From: Motilibacter peucedani
GTDB taxonomy: Bacteria > Actinomycetota > Actinomycetes > Motilibacterales > Motilibacteraceae
NCBI RefSeq assembly: GCF_003634695.1
Contig: NZ_RBWV01000010.1
Coordinates: 496,001 to 560,000, forward strand
DNA: 64,000 bases
Reading direction: 5' to 3'
A program made the translations under genes and the position numbers. Every line of letters starts with the position of its first letter. Within the stretch, counting starts at the first letter, position 1. Shown here in pieces: positions 1 to 7,663 of this stretch. Under the pieces are notes generated by a model. That model saw only the letters and a list, made by a program, of their open reading frames with translations. It was not told the DNA's origin and did not search any database.

Positions 1-213
1 GGCGCGGTCGAGTACTTCGTCGCCGATGCCGACCAGGACCTGGCCACCGACGACGACCGGCCCAGCCTGCTGGGCCACGAGTTCAACGGCCCCATGCCCG
101 GCCACTCCGCGGACATGCCCATCCACTACGACCTGCACATCTGGCTCTACGAGAAGAACCCGCTGGGCCAGCTGCAGCCGTGGAACCCGGACGTCTCCTG
201 CGCCGGGAGCTGA
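1..213 (+). CDS. C-terminal end of an unrecognised protein (5' truncated)
   Basis: The reading frame is open from the first base of the window and ends in TGA at 211-213, giving the last 70 residues of a larger protein. The tail is rich in Asp and His (EYFVADADQD near the start, HYDLHIWLYEKNPLG and WNPDVSC near the end). I do not recognise the family with certainty; an HYDLH-W-NP-V-C ending resembles conserved actinobacterial hypothetical proteins that may be secreted or metal binding. A strong terminator follows immediately, so this gene ends its transcription unit before the pilus block. Confidence 0.6.
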   Translation, partial: GAVEYFVADADQDLATDDDRPSLLGHEFNGPMPGHSADMPIHYDLHIWLYEKNPLGQLQPWNPDVSCAGS

Positions 214-233
214 CCTGCCAGCCCGCCGACGCC

Positions 234-281
234 CCTGAGGGAGCGGCCCCGTTCCTCGGGGCCGCTCCCTCAGGTCTTTTT
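234..281 (+). terminator. Strong rho-independent terminator
   Basis: An 18-bp perfect stem (234-251 with 257-274) encloses a 5-base TTCCT loop and is followed by TCTTTTT at 275-281. It ends transcription of the upstream gene and insulates the pilA promoter that starts three bases later. Confidence 0.93.
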
Positions 282-283
282 GC

Positions 284-310
284 TAAAGCCCCGGTTCCCG
301 ACGCCGATGA
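284..310 (+). promoter_or_regulatory. Sigma-28 (FliA/WhiG)-type promoter for pilA
   Basis: TAAA at 284-287, a spacer of exactly 15 bases (288-302) and GCCGATGA at 303-310 match the FliA/WhiG consensus TAAA-N15-GCCGATAA except for one base. It lies directly after the terminator and about 70 bases before the pilA start, with no other gene between. TAAA is rare in DNA this GC-rich. The expected start point is near 317. Activity by a motility or developmental sigma factor is inferred from the motif alone. Confidence 0.65.
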
Positions 311-381
311 GGAGTGTGTCAACGAGCAGTGCGGTCGACTACCCGGCGCGCAGCTCACTACGTAGAGAAGGGTTCACCGCA

Positions 382-798
382 ATGCTCGCTCGCATCCGCA
401 AGAGCATGGAGAACAAGGAGCAGGGCTTCACCCTCATCGAGCTCCTCGTTGTCATGATCATCATCGGCATCCTCGCCGCGATCGCCATCCCGACGTTCCT
501 CAACCAGCGCAAGAACGGCTACCGCACCGCGCTGAAGAGCGACCTCAAGAACGCTGCGACCGCATTCGAGACCAAGGCCGTCGACAACTCTGGCGACTAC
601 TCCGGTCTGACCATCACCGCGGGCGCCACCGGCGACTACCAGGTCTCCAACGGCGACACCATCAGCGTCCAGAAGACCGGCACCACCGGCTACTGCCTCA
701 AGGGCGTCTCGCCGAAGCTCGACACGACCGACGTCCTCTACTTCGACAAGAAGACCGGTCTGATCACTGCGACCGACTGCAGCGCCTTCACCTACTAG
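382..798 (+). CDS. pilA: Type IV major pilin (prepilin)
   Basis: The 138-residue prepilin is the structural subunit of a type IVa pilus. A 15-residue basic leader ends in Gly15, followed by the classic FTLIELLVVMIIIGILAAIA segment with Glu at +5 of the mature protein; PilD would cleave between Gly15 and Phe16 and methylate the new N-terminus. Cys105 and Cys133 could form the C-terminal disulfide loop typical of pilins. The start ATG at 382 has GAGAAGGG at 365-372; a more upstream in-frame GTG at 280 would spoil the leader. The gene stands alone between a terminator and a long hairpin, fitting a subunit made in large excess over the assembly proteins downstream. Confidence 0.95.
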   Translation: MLARIRKSMENKEQGFTLIELLVVMIIIGILAAIAIPTFLNQRKNGYRTALKSDLKNAATAFETKAVDNSGDYSGLTITAGATGDYQVSNGDTISVQKTGTTGYCLKGVSPKLDTTDVLYFDKKTGLITATDCSAFTY

Positions 799-814
799 GC
801 CTCGATCAGTCGTC

Positions 815-855
815 AGAGAGGGAGTGGGAGCGCCTGTCGCTCCCGCTCCCTCTCT
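815..855 (+). terminator. Long hairpin after pilA
   Basis: Arms 815-832 and 838-855 form an 18-bp stem with one G-T wobble and a 5-base CCTGT loop. No T-tract follows, so it could be a GC-type actinobacterial terminator, a partial attenuator lowering expression of the following minor pilins, or a 3' stabiliser of pilA mRNA. It lies 16 bases after the pilA stop. Confidence 0.6.
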
Positions 856-900
856 GCGCAGCACCACCGACCACGCAGTGCCACACCGGGAGGAGGAGCC

Positions 901-2082
901 ATGAAGCTCGCAGCGACCAGGTCCGACGACGGCTTCTCCCTCGTCGAGGTGCTCTGGGCGATGGTCATCTTCGGGGTCGTCTCGACCGCCGTCATCTCGA
1001 CCGTGCTGGTCACGCAGACCCGCACCCTCGACAACACCCGGCGCAGCCAGGCCTCCAGCGTCGCCTCGACGACAGTCGACACGCTGCGGGCGCAGGCTGC
1101 CGGCAACGGGTTCCGCGACACCCTGCGCACCACAGGGCGCACGACGAAGGACGTCACCGTCAACGGCTCCGTCTACCACGTGGTCACCGACACGGTCTGG
1201 CAGACGCGGTCGCAGGCTGCCAGCGGCTGCGGCGCGGCCGTCGACCGCTCCTACGTCCAGGCCCACGTGCAGGTCACCTGGGACCGCATGGGCTCCACCC
1301 AGCCCGTCCGCGCGGACACGATCCTCACGCCGCTCGCCGGCACCTACGACGACACGCTCGGCTCGATCTGCCTGAAGGTCACTGACCACAACGGCGCGCC
1401 GGTCGCCGGTGCGACGGCCGTGCTCGACGGCAGCGCGACGCAGGTCACGACCGCCCAGGGCGTGACGCTGTTCCCCTACCTCACCGCAGGCAACCACAGC
1501 GTCTCCGTGTCGGGCTCCGACCTGGTGACCCGCCAGGGCGCCACCGCCACCGCCGCCACGGCAGCGGTCACGGCCGGCGCCACGACGAGCATCCCGCTCG
1601 ACATGGACCACGCCGCAGCCGTGCAGCTCGTCGGCACGAACTTGCTGCCTGCCAGTGTCAACGTCGCCCTGACCGCCTCGAACAGCGGCATGAGCCCGAC
1701 GTGGCGCGCCATGGGCACGCTGACCCGCACTCCCGGTGACAGCACGCTGCTGACGGGCCTCTACCCGTTCGCCAACGGCTACGCGCTGAGCGTCGGCGCC
1801 TGCACGACGCCGTCGGTGCCCGCGGCCCAGACGCCCGCCGGTGCGATCGGCTCGGTCGCCCTGCCCAAGGTGACGCTGACGACGACCGCGTCCGTCGTCA
1901 CGGCGACCTACTGCCCCGGTCCCGGCCCCGGCCCTGGTCCCGGGCAGACCGTCGTGTCCATCCCCGTGACGCCGAACGTCCCCACGACCGTCGCGCTCTG
2001 GCCCGGCAGCTGGACGCTGGCCGGTGCGACGAGCAAGCCGGTCACGCTGGCCGCGGGCGACACGACGTCGGTGCAGCTGTGA
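901..2082 (+). CDS. Large prepilin-like protein with a carboxypeptidase-regulatory-like segment
   Basis: 393 residues. A short leader ends in DDG, followed by FSLVEVLWAMVIFGVVSTAV, the type III signal and hydrophobic helix of a minor pilin (PilV-like). The middle part (CLKVTDHNGAPVAGATAVLD, about residues 158-177) resembles a carboxypeptidase regulatory-like beta fold of the kind found in surface proteins. A Gly-Pro run near residue 345 links to a last short domain. This is far longer than a typical PilV (about 150-200 residues), so it may carry a pilus-tip display domain; that role is inferred. GGAGGAGG lies just before the ATG. The stop overlaps the next gene. Confidence 0.82.
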   Translation: MKLAATRSDDGFSLVEVLWAMVIFGVVSTAVISTVLVTQTRTLDNTRRSQASSVASTTVDTLRAQAAGNGFRDTLRTTGRTTKDVTVNGSVYHVVTDTVWQTRSQAASGCGAAVDRSYVQAHVQVTWDRMGSTQPVRADTILTPLAGTYDDTLGSICLKVTDHNGAPVAGATAVLDGSATQVTTAQGVTLFPYLTAGNHSVSVSGSDLVTRQGATATAATAAVTAGATTSIPLDMDHAAAVQLVGTNLLPASVNVALTASNSGMSPTWRAMGTLTRTPGDSTLLTGLYPFANGYALSVGACTTPSVPAAQTPAGAIGSVALPKVTLTTTASVVTATYCPGPGPGPGPGQTVVSIPVTPNVPTTVALWPGSWTLAGATSKPVTLAAGDTTSVQL

Positions 2083-2681
2083 ACCTCAGCTGTCCTCGGC
2101 AGACCGACGACGAGGGCACGACCCTGGTCGAGCTGATGGTGACGATGATGCTCGCGGTCCTGATCCTGCTGGTGGCAGGCACCTTCGCCACGCAGATGCT
2201 GGGCTTCTCGACGGTCAACACCGCGCGCAACGCCAACACCGCCGCTGCGCAGACCGGCATGGAGTACGTCACCCGGGCCCTGCGCTCGGGCGACGGAACG
2301 GCGTTCACCTCGGCGACCGACAGCGACGCGCAGTTCTCCACCTACGCGACGACGGGCGGTGTCGCCGCCGCTCCCGTGCGGATCCACTTCTGGGTCGACA
2401 CCACAGGGACGCCGGCACGGCTGCTGCAGCAGACCACGAACACCTCCACCGGCGTCTCCTCGCCGGTGCGGGCCATCGTCACGGGCTGGGTCGCGTGCAC
2501 GACGAGCACCGGCACGCCGCTGCCGCTGTTCACCTACACCAACTCCGCGGGCGCTCCGGTCACCACCGCGACGTCGGCGGGCACCGCGTACGTGCGTGTG
2601 CAGCTCTGTGCGCAGCCGCAGACCGCTGCGCGTCCCGCGGCCGTCGACGCGACCGTCCGCCTCCCGAACGCGAACCTGTGA
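2079..2681 (+). CDS. Minor pilin-like prepilin (PilW-like)
   Basis: 200 residues, GTG start overlapping the previous stop by four bases, so translational coupling is likely. The leader DDEG is followed by TTLVELMVTMMLAVLILLVA: Glu is at +5 as required, but residue +1 is Thr instead of Phe. The rest of the protein is Ser/Thr/Ala rich with no recognised domain. The position between a PilV-like and a PilX-like gene fits the pilV-pilW-pilX minor pilin order. Minor pilins prime pilus assembly and sit at the tip. Confidence 0.8.
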   Translation: MNLSCPRQTDDEGTTLVELMVTMMLAVLILLVAGTFATQMLGFSTVNTARNANTAAAQTGMEYVTRALRSGDGTAFTSATDSDAQFSTYATTGGVAAAPVRIHFWVDTTGTPARLLQQTTNTSTGVSSPVRAIVTGWVACTTSTGTPLPLFTYTNSAGAPVTTATSAGTAYVRVQLCAQPQTAARPAAVDATVRLPNANL

Positions 2682-2692
2682 CCGGAGAGACC

Positions 2693-4651
2693 ATGTCGTT
2701 GCAGCAGCGCATCCGAGCCGCCCGGCAGGGCGACGGCGGGTTCGTCCTCGTCACCGTGCTGATCACCGCTGCGATCCTGTCGGTGCTGGTGACCATCTCG
2801 CTCGACACCGCGATCGCGCAGACCCGGATCTCGCGCAGCGACCAGGACTACTCGCTCGCCCTCTCGGCGGCGGAGGCCGGTGTCGACGACTACCTGTCCT
2901 ACCTCAACAACAACGACAGCTACTACGAGGCCGCCCACCCGGAGAACACCGCGCTCTACACCACGACGGCTCCGGCGCTGGCGGCGTGGCCGCGCGTGCC
3001 TGGCTCCAGCGGTGCGGGCGGCCCACGCTTCGTCTACCAGGTCGGCGACGGCATCCCCGCCCACGCCGTCGACGCGGTCAACCAGACGGGCTCGTTCACG
3101 CTGACGGTCAAGGGGTTCGCCGGCGGCACGCTCAAGTCCGACGGGACGCTGAGCGGCGGGCGCACGCGTACGCTGCGCATCCAGCTGCGGCGCCCTCACT
3201 TCACCGACTACGTCTACTTCTCCGACGTCGAGGTCAACGACCCCTACAGCCCCTACAAGTACCGCACCAACAGCGACGCGCAGCGCGCGACGACGGCGAG
3301 CAACTGCGCGCACTACGCGTGGGTGACCCCGGCGCAGGCGGTGCCGAACGACCCGCACGTGCAGGTGCGCAACGCCGCCCCGAGCTGCGCCACCATCGGC
3401 TGGACCAACAACGACATCGTGCGAGGTCCGTTCCACACCAACGACCTGCCGCAGGTCGCAGGCGGCATCTTCCAGGACCGCGCCGAGGCAGGCTGCCCCG
3501 GAACGGCGACGGACGCGTCCGGCGCCACGGTGACCTCCGGCTGCGGCACCAAGAACAGCAGCGGCGTCTGGACGAACTACAGCGGGAGCGGCGGCACCTT
3601 CGCCCAGGGCGGCATGATCGCCAAGGGCACGCTGCCCCTGCCGTTGAGCAACACCGACATCCTCAAGCAGGCGCAGCAGCCCAACCAGGGCTGCCTCTAC
3701 ACCGGCCCGACCCGCATCATCCTGCACGGCTCCACCTACGACGCCTACACCAGCACGGCTGTCGGGAGCGACGGCGTGGAGCGCCCGCTGTCCAGGGCCA
3801 CCAACGGGCCTGCGTGCGGCACGTTCACCAAGACCTCGCAGGGCTACTGGGCCGCGCTCAACGTCCCGATCCCGGCCAACGGCGTCGTCTACGTGCAGAA
3901 CCTGCCCGCGGCGCCGTCCGACCCGAACTACACCGACCCGAGCACGCTGCGCACCGCGTACCCCTACCTCACCGCGCCGCACCCCCTCGCGGTGCCGCAG
4001 GGGTCGACCTACCGGGTCTCGAACTCGCCGCCGGTGAACGGCACCTACAGCGACACGCAGGGCAACCAGTGGCCGCTCCCGGGCGACCAGACGAAGTACT
4101 CGGCCAGCGCTGGTGACGCCTTCGTCGAGGGCACGCTCGACGGCAGGCTGACGATCGCCACGGCCGGGGACATCATCATCACCGGCGACACGGTCTACAA
4201 CGACGCCTCGGCGACGTCGGACGACCTGCTCGGGCTCGTGGCCCAGAACAGCGTCTGGAACTACCACCCGGTGAACACCGCCAACCCGCCCTCGGGCGCG
4301 ACGCTGGCCGGCGAGCAGTACGAGATGTGCCCGGCGTCGCTCAAGTGCATGAAGAACGTCACGATCAACGGTGCCGTCATGTCGGTCACCCACGGCTACG
4401 GCACCCAGTGGCCGGACAACGGGTCCGACCTCGGCATCATCCACCTCACCGGCTCGCTCACCCAGGAGTGGCGCAACAACGTGGGTGGCGGCGACTCGAC
4501 CAAGGCGGGGGCGTTCACCTCGGCGCACCAGGGCTACGGCAAGGACTACCGCTACGACACGCGTCTCAACTTCCGCCAGCCGCCGTTCTTCCTCAAGCCG
4601 ACCGTGTCGCAGTGGACCGTAAGGTCGTGGTCCGAACTTGTCGGTTCATAG
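2693..4651 (+). CDS. PilX-like pilus assembly protein, large
   Basis: 652 residues. The N-terminus (GGFVLVTVLITAAILSVLVT) is a PilX/GspK-type signal without Glu5, followed by AAEAGVDDYLSYL, typical of PilX N-terminal domains. The long C-terminal part is rich in Asn, Thr, Gly and aromatic residues and contains a repeated-strand segment (about residues 480-525, including DIIITGDTVYND and LGLVAQN) like that of long Gram-positive PilX homologues. ATG 2693 is preceded by GGAGAG; an in-frame GTG at 2678 would add five residues and overlap the previous stop. It is probably the tip or scaffold component of the minor pilin complex. At 652 residues it is much longer than proteobacterial PilX. Confidence 0.8.
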   Translation: MSLQQRIRAARQGDGGFVLVTVLITAAILSVLVTISLDTAIAQTRISRSDQDYSLALSAAEAGVDDYLSYLNNNDSYYEAAHPENTALYTTTAPALAAWPRVPGSSGAGGPRFVYQVGDGIPAHAVDAVNQTGSFTLTVKGFAGGTLKSDGTLSGGRTRTLRIQLRRPHFTDYVYFSDVEVNDPYSPYKYRTNSDAQRATTASNCAHYAWVTPAQAVPNDPHVQVRNAAPSCATIGWTNNDIVRGPFHTNDLPQVAGGIFQDRAEAGCPGTATDASGATVTSGCGTKNSSGVWTNYSGSGGTFAQGGMIAKGTLPLPLSNTDILKQAQQPNQGCLYTGPTRIILHGSTYDAYTSTAVGSDGVERPLSRATNGPACGTFTKTSQGYWAALNVPIPANGVVYVQNLPAAPSDPNYTDPSTLRTAYPYLTAPHPLAVPQGSTYRVSNSPPVNGTYSDTQGNQWPLPGDQTKYSASAGDAFVEGTLDGRLTIATAGDIIITGDTVYNDASATSDDLLGLVAQNSVWNYHPVNTANPPSGATLAGEQYEMCPASLKCMKNVTINGAVMSVTHGYGTQWPDNGSDLGIIHLTGSLTQEWRNNVGGGDSTKAGAFTSAHQGYGKDYRYDTRLNFRQPPFFLKPTVSQWTVRSWSELVGS

Positions 4652-4653
4652 GC

Positions 4654-5067
4654 ATGGACTCGCCGACGGTCGCCCTCGAGCGCTGCCGCGCCTGCTCCGC
4701 CCTGCTCGCGGCCGGCGCGGACTGGTGCGGGCAGTGCTACGCGCCCACAGCCGTACCCGTCAGCGTCAGCGCCCCTGAGCCGGCGCCCGCGACGCCCGCC
4801 GAGCTGACCGACGACGACATCGCCGCGATGCTCGCGGTTCCCGAGAGCCTGCGCGCCGCTGACCCGTCGTTCCTCGACACCCTGCGCTCGCGCAACTACG
4901 GCGTCGGCGCGATCGTCGGCGTCACCCTGCTGCTCACCGCGCTGCTGTGCGGCGCGCTGGTGCTGCCGCGCGTCGTCGCGGCGCACCCGACCCGCACCCC
5001 CGCGAGCACCAGCGGCCCCCTCGCCGGCATCCCGGCGACGCCCGCCGACGGGCAGGGCTCGCGGTGA
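4654..5067 (+). CDS. Zinc-ribbon membrane protein in the pilus cluster, unknown function
   Basis: 137 residues. Cys11-x2-Cys14 and Cys25-x2-Cys28 form a likely zinc ribbon at the N-terminus. A Pro/Ala-rich linker leads to an acidic segment (LTDDDIAAMLAVPESL) and one transmembrane helix at about residues 83-107, leaving a short Pro-rich tail. It is placed between the PilX-like gene and pilD and overlaps pilD by four bases, so it is co-translated with the pilus machinery. I do not recognise a named family. A membrane-anchored adaptor at the cytoplasmic face of the assembly platform is conceivable but unproven. Confidence 0.75.
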   Translation: MDSPTVALERCRACSALLAAGADWCGQCYAPTAVPVSVSAPEPAPATPAELTDDDIAAMLAVPESLRAADPSFLDTLRSRNYGVGAIVGVTLLLTALLCGALVLPRVVAAHPTRTPASTSGPLAGIPATPADGQGSR

Positions 5068-5846
5068 CCGCGCTGCTCGCCGCCGAGTGCGGCGTCCTCG
5101 GCCTGCTGATCGGCTCGTTCCTCAACGTCGTGGTCTGGCGCGTGCCCCGCGGGGAGTCGGTCGTGAGCCCCGGGTCGCACTGCCCGTCGTGCGGCGACCC
5201 CGTGCGCCCGCGGGACAACATCCCCGTGCTGAGCTGGCTGCTGCTGCGCGGGCGCTGCCGCTCCTGCGCGCAGCCGATCAGCGTGCGCTACCCGCTCGTC
5301 GAGGCAGGCACCGGCGCGCTGTTCGCGCTGACCGCCGCCTGGGCGGGGCTCGACTGGACCCTGCCCGCGTTCCTCTACCTCGCGGCGATCACGGTCGCGC
5401 TCGCGCTCATCGACCTCGACGTGCGCCGACTGCCCAACGCGATCGTGCTGCCGTCCTACCCGGTCGCCCTCCTGCTCCTGCTGCTCCCGGCCGCGCTCGA
5501 CGGGCGCTGGGACGACCTGCTGCGGGCCGTGCTCGCCGCGGTCGTGCTCTACGCGCTGTTCTTCGCGCTCGCCGTGGCCAAGCCCGGCGGCATGGGCTTC
5601 GGCGACGTGAAGCTCGCCGGCGTGGTCGGGCTCTACCTCGGCTGGCTCGGCTGGCCGCAGGTCGCGGTCGGCGCCTTCCTCGGCTTCGTGCTCGGGGGAG
5701 TGGCCGGCGGCGTGATGATCGCCGCGCGGCGCGCCACGCGCCGCAGCGCCCTGCCCTACGGGCCCTTCATGCTGCTCGGCGCCGCCCTGGCCGTGGGCGC
5801 CGGCGGGTCGCTGTTCGACGGCTACCTCAGCCTGCTCGGCGCCTGA
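5064..5846 (+). CDS. pilD: Prepilin peptidase / N-methyltransferase
   Basis: 260 residues, polytopic membrane aspartyl protease that removes the leader of type IV prepilins and methylates the new N-terminal residue. The N-terminal domain carries the zinc motif Cys40-x2-Cys43 and Cys65-x2-Cys68 needed for the methyltransferase part. Catalytic aspartates are in IDLDVRRLPN (Asp117/119) and in GFGDVK (Asp181). The GTG at 5064 overlaps the previous stop. Its four neighbouring substrates lie immediately upstream. Confidence 0.95.
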   Translation: MTALLAAECGVLGLLIGSFLNVVVWRVPRGESVVSPGSHCPSCGDPVRPRDNIPVLSWLLLRGRCRSCAQPISVRYPLVEAGTGALFALTAAWAGLDWTLPAFLYLAAITVALALIDLDVRRLPNAIVLPSYPVALLLLLLPAALDGRWDDLLRAVLAAVVLYALFFALAVAKPGGMGFGDVKLAGVVGLYLGWLGWPQVAVGAFLGFVLGGVAGGVMIAARRATRRSALPYGPFMLLGAALAVGAGGSLFDGYLSLLGA

Positions 5847-5941
5847 CGCCGAACGGCTCAAGCGCACCCCCCGACCGGCCGATGGGCTCTCGAGACGATC
5901 GCCGGGCCGCAGCGCCGGGCCGACACAACCGGAGGCACTCC

Positions 5942-6982
5942 TTGGCACGCAGCACCGCGGTAGGCCTCGACATCGGCACCTCCTGCGTACGCGCCGCCGA
6001 GCTCTCGTTCGGGTCCGGCCGCGTGACGCTGGCGCGGGCCGGCGAGGTCGCGCTGCCACCCGGGGCCGTGCGCGCCGGTGAGGTGGCCGCGCCCGAGGCC
6101 GTGACCGCCGCTCTGCGCGAGCTCTGGTCGCAGCACCGCTTCAGCTCGAAGAAGGTCATGCTCGGTCTCGCCAACTCGCGCGTCGTGGTCCGCCAGGTCG
6201 ACCTGCCGTGGATGCCGGTCGCCGAGCTGCGCGCCTCGCTCGCCCTGCACGTCCAGGACTTCGTCCCGATGCCGGTCGCGTCGGCGCTGCTCGACTTCCA
6301 CCCGCTCGAGGAGATCGACACGGGTACCGCGCGGCTCTGGCGCGGGCTGCTCGTCGCCGCCTCCCGCGAGACGGTCGAGGCCCAGCTCGACGCCGTGCGC
6401 GCCGCCGGCCTCACCCCGGTCGGCGTCGACCTCGCTCCGTTCGCCAGCCTGCGCTCGCTGGGCTGGGAGGAGCCGGCGCTCGACGCCGTCGCCCCCGTGC
6501 AGGCCATCGTCGACATCGGCGCCGGCGTCACCAGCATGGTGGTCCACCAGGCCGGCGCACCCAAGTTCGTCCGCATCCTGCTCATCGGCGGCAACCACGT
6601 CTCGGAGGCGCTCGCCGGCCTGCTCGGGGTGCCGTTCGACGCTGCAGAGCAGCTCAAGCAGGACCTGCGCAACTTCGACGGCGACGAGCGGGCCCTCCAG
6701 GTGGCGAGCAGCTCGATGGGCATGTTCGTCGACGAGATCCGCGGCTCGCTCGACTACTACCGCAGCGCCCACGCCGCAGCCCCGGTCACGCAGATCGTGC
6801 TCACGGGCGGCGGCTCGCGCCTCGGCGGCCTGGCCGTCGCGCTCGGCGCCGCCACCCGCGTACCCGTCGTCCTGGGCGACCCGACCGTGGGCATCGCGCT
6901 CGGCAAGGCCGTGCGCACCGAGTCCTTCGACCCCCGCTCCGCCGCAGTTCCGGTGGGGCTCGCCCTGGGAGCCGCGTCATGA
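5942..6982 (+). CDS. pilM: Type IV pilus inner-membrane platform protein PilM (actin-like ATPase fold)
   Basis: 346 residues. It has the FtsA/PilM actin fold: phosphate-1 motif GLDIGTSCVRAAEL near the start, VDIGAGVTSMVV around residue 190 and the adenosine motif LTGGGSRLGGL near residue 285. PilM is cytoplasmic and binds the N-terminal tail of PilN. The start chosen is TTG 5942, with GGAGG at 5931-5935 at good spacing. The frame is open further upstream but without a convincing start. The stop overlaps pilN by four bases. Confidence 0.93.
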   Translation: MARSTAVGLDIGTSCVRAAELSFGSGRVTLARAGEVALPPGAVRAGEVAAPEAVTAALRELWSQHRFSSKKVMLGLANSRVVVRQVDLPWMPVAELRASLALHVQDFVPMPVASALLDFHPLEEIDTGTARLWRGLLVAASRETVEAQLDAVRAAGLTPVGVDLAPFASLRSLGWEEPALDAVAPVQAIVDIGAGVTSMVVHQAGAPKFVRILLIGGNHVSEALAGLLGVPFDAAEQLKQDLRNFDGDERALQVASSSMGMFVDEIRGSLDYYRSAHAAAPVTQIVLTGGGSRLGGLAVALGAATRVPVVLGDPTVGIALGKAVRTESFDPRSAAVPVGLALGAAS

Positions 6983-7662
6983 GCACCGTCGTCCTGTCGA
7001 AGGAGCGCGCGCCGCAGACGCTCGACCGCGCCCGCGTCGCGACCTTCCCCCGCGTCGACCTCCTGCCGCCGGAGATCCAGCAGGCGCAGGCGTTCCGGCG
7101 GGCACAGGGCGGCATGGCCGCGGTCCTCGTCGCGGCCGTCGCACTCGTCGCCGCCGGCTACGTCACGTCCTCGCACGGCGTCTCGAGCGCGCAGGAGCAG
7201 CTCGACGCCGAGCAGGCCCGCTCGACCGCGCTGCTCGCCCAGCAGGCGAAGTACGCGCAGGTGCCCAAGACCTACGAGGCCCGTGACACCGCCCGTCAGC
7301 AGCTCGCGACCGCGATGGGGTCGGAGGTGCGCTGGTCGCACCTGCTCAGCGACCTCGCCACCACGACCCCGGCCCACGTCTGGCTCACCGACGTGCGCGT
7401 GAGCCAGTCGGTCGACGTGCCCGCGCCCACCGACGCCTCCGTCATCGGCTCGATCACCTTCGCCGGCCAGGCGCTCAGCACCGACGACGTGGCCACCTGG
7501 CTCGACACCCTGCGCGCCACGCCGGGGTTCACCGGCGAGCTGCTGAGCAGCACCACCGCCGGCCAGACGTCCGCGGGCGGCCGTCCGGTCTACGCCTTCA
7601 CGACCACCGTGTCGGTCACCGCCGAGATGCTGAGCCACCGCTACGACCGCGAGAAGAGCTGA
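6979..7662 (+). CDS. pilN: Type IV pilus assembly protein PilN
   Basis: 227 residues. The N-terminal cytoplasmic tail contains RVDLLPPEI, the PilM-docking motif, followed by a transmembrane helix (about residues 46-65), a coiled-coil stretch (AQEQLDAEQARSTALLAQQ) and a PilN extracytoplasmic domain with WLTDVRVSQ. It forms the PilM-PilN-PilO platform that aligns the assembly motor. The start overlaps pilM. Confidence 0.92.
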   Translation: MSTVVLSKERAPQTLDRARVATFPRVDLLPPEIQQAQAFRRAQGGMAAVLVAAVALVAAGYVTSSHGVSSAQEQLDAEQARSTALLAQQAKYAQVPKTYEARDTARQQLATAMGSEVRWSHLLSDLATTTPAHVWLTDVRVSQSVDVPAPTDASVIGSITFAGQALSTDDVATWLDTLRATPGFTGELLSSTTAGQTSAGGRPVYAFTTTVSVTAEMLSHRYDREKS

Positions 7663-7663
7663 C

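Noticed and set aside
358-1611. 417-codon minus-strand frame over pilA and the PilV-like gene
   Set aside because: Shadow of two well-supported pilin genes.
2534-4528. Long minus-strand frame opposite the PilX-like gene
   Set aside because: Arg/Val/Gly-rich composition with no motif; the plus-strand frame has a clear prepilin signal.
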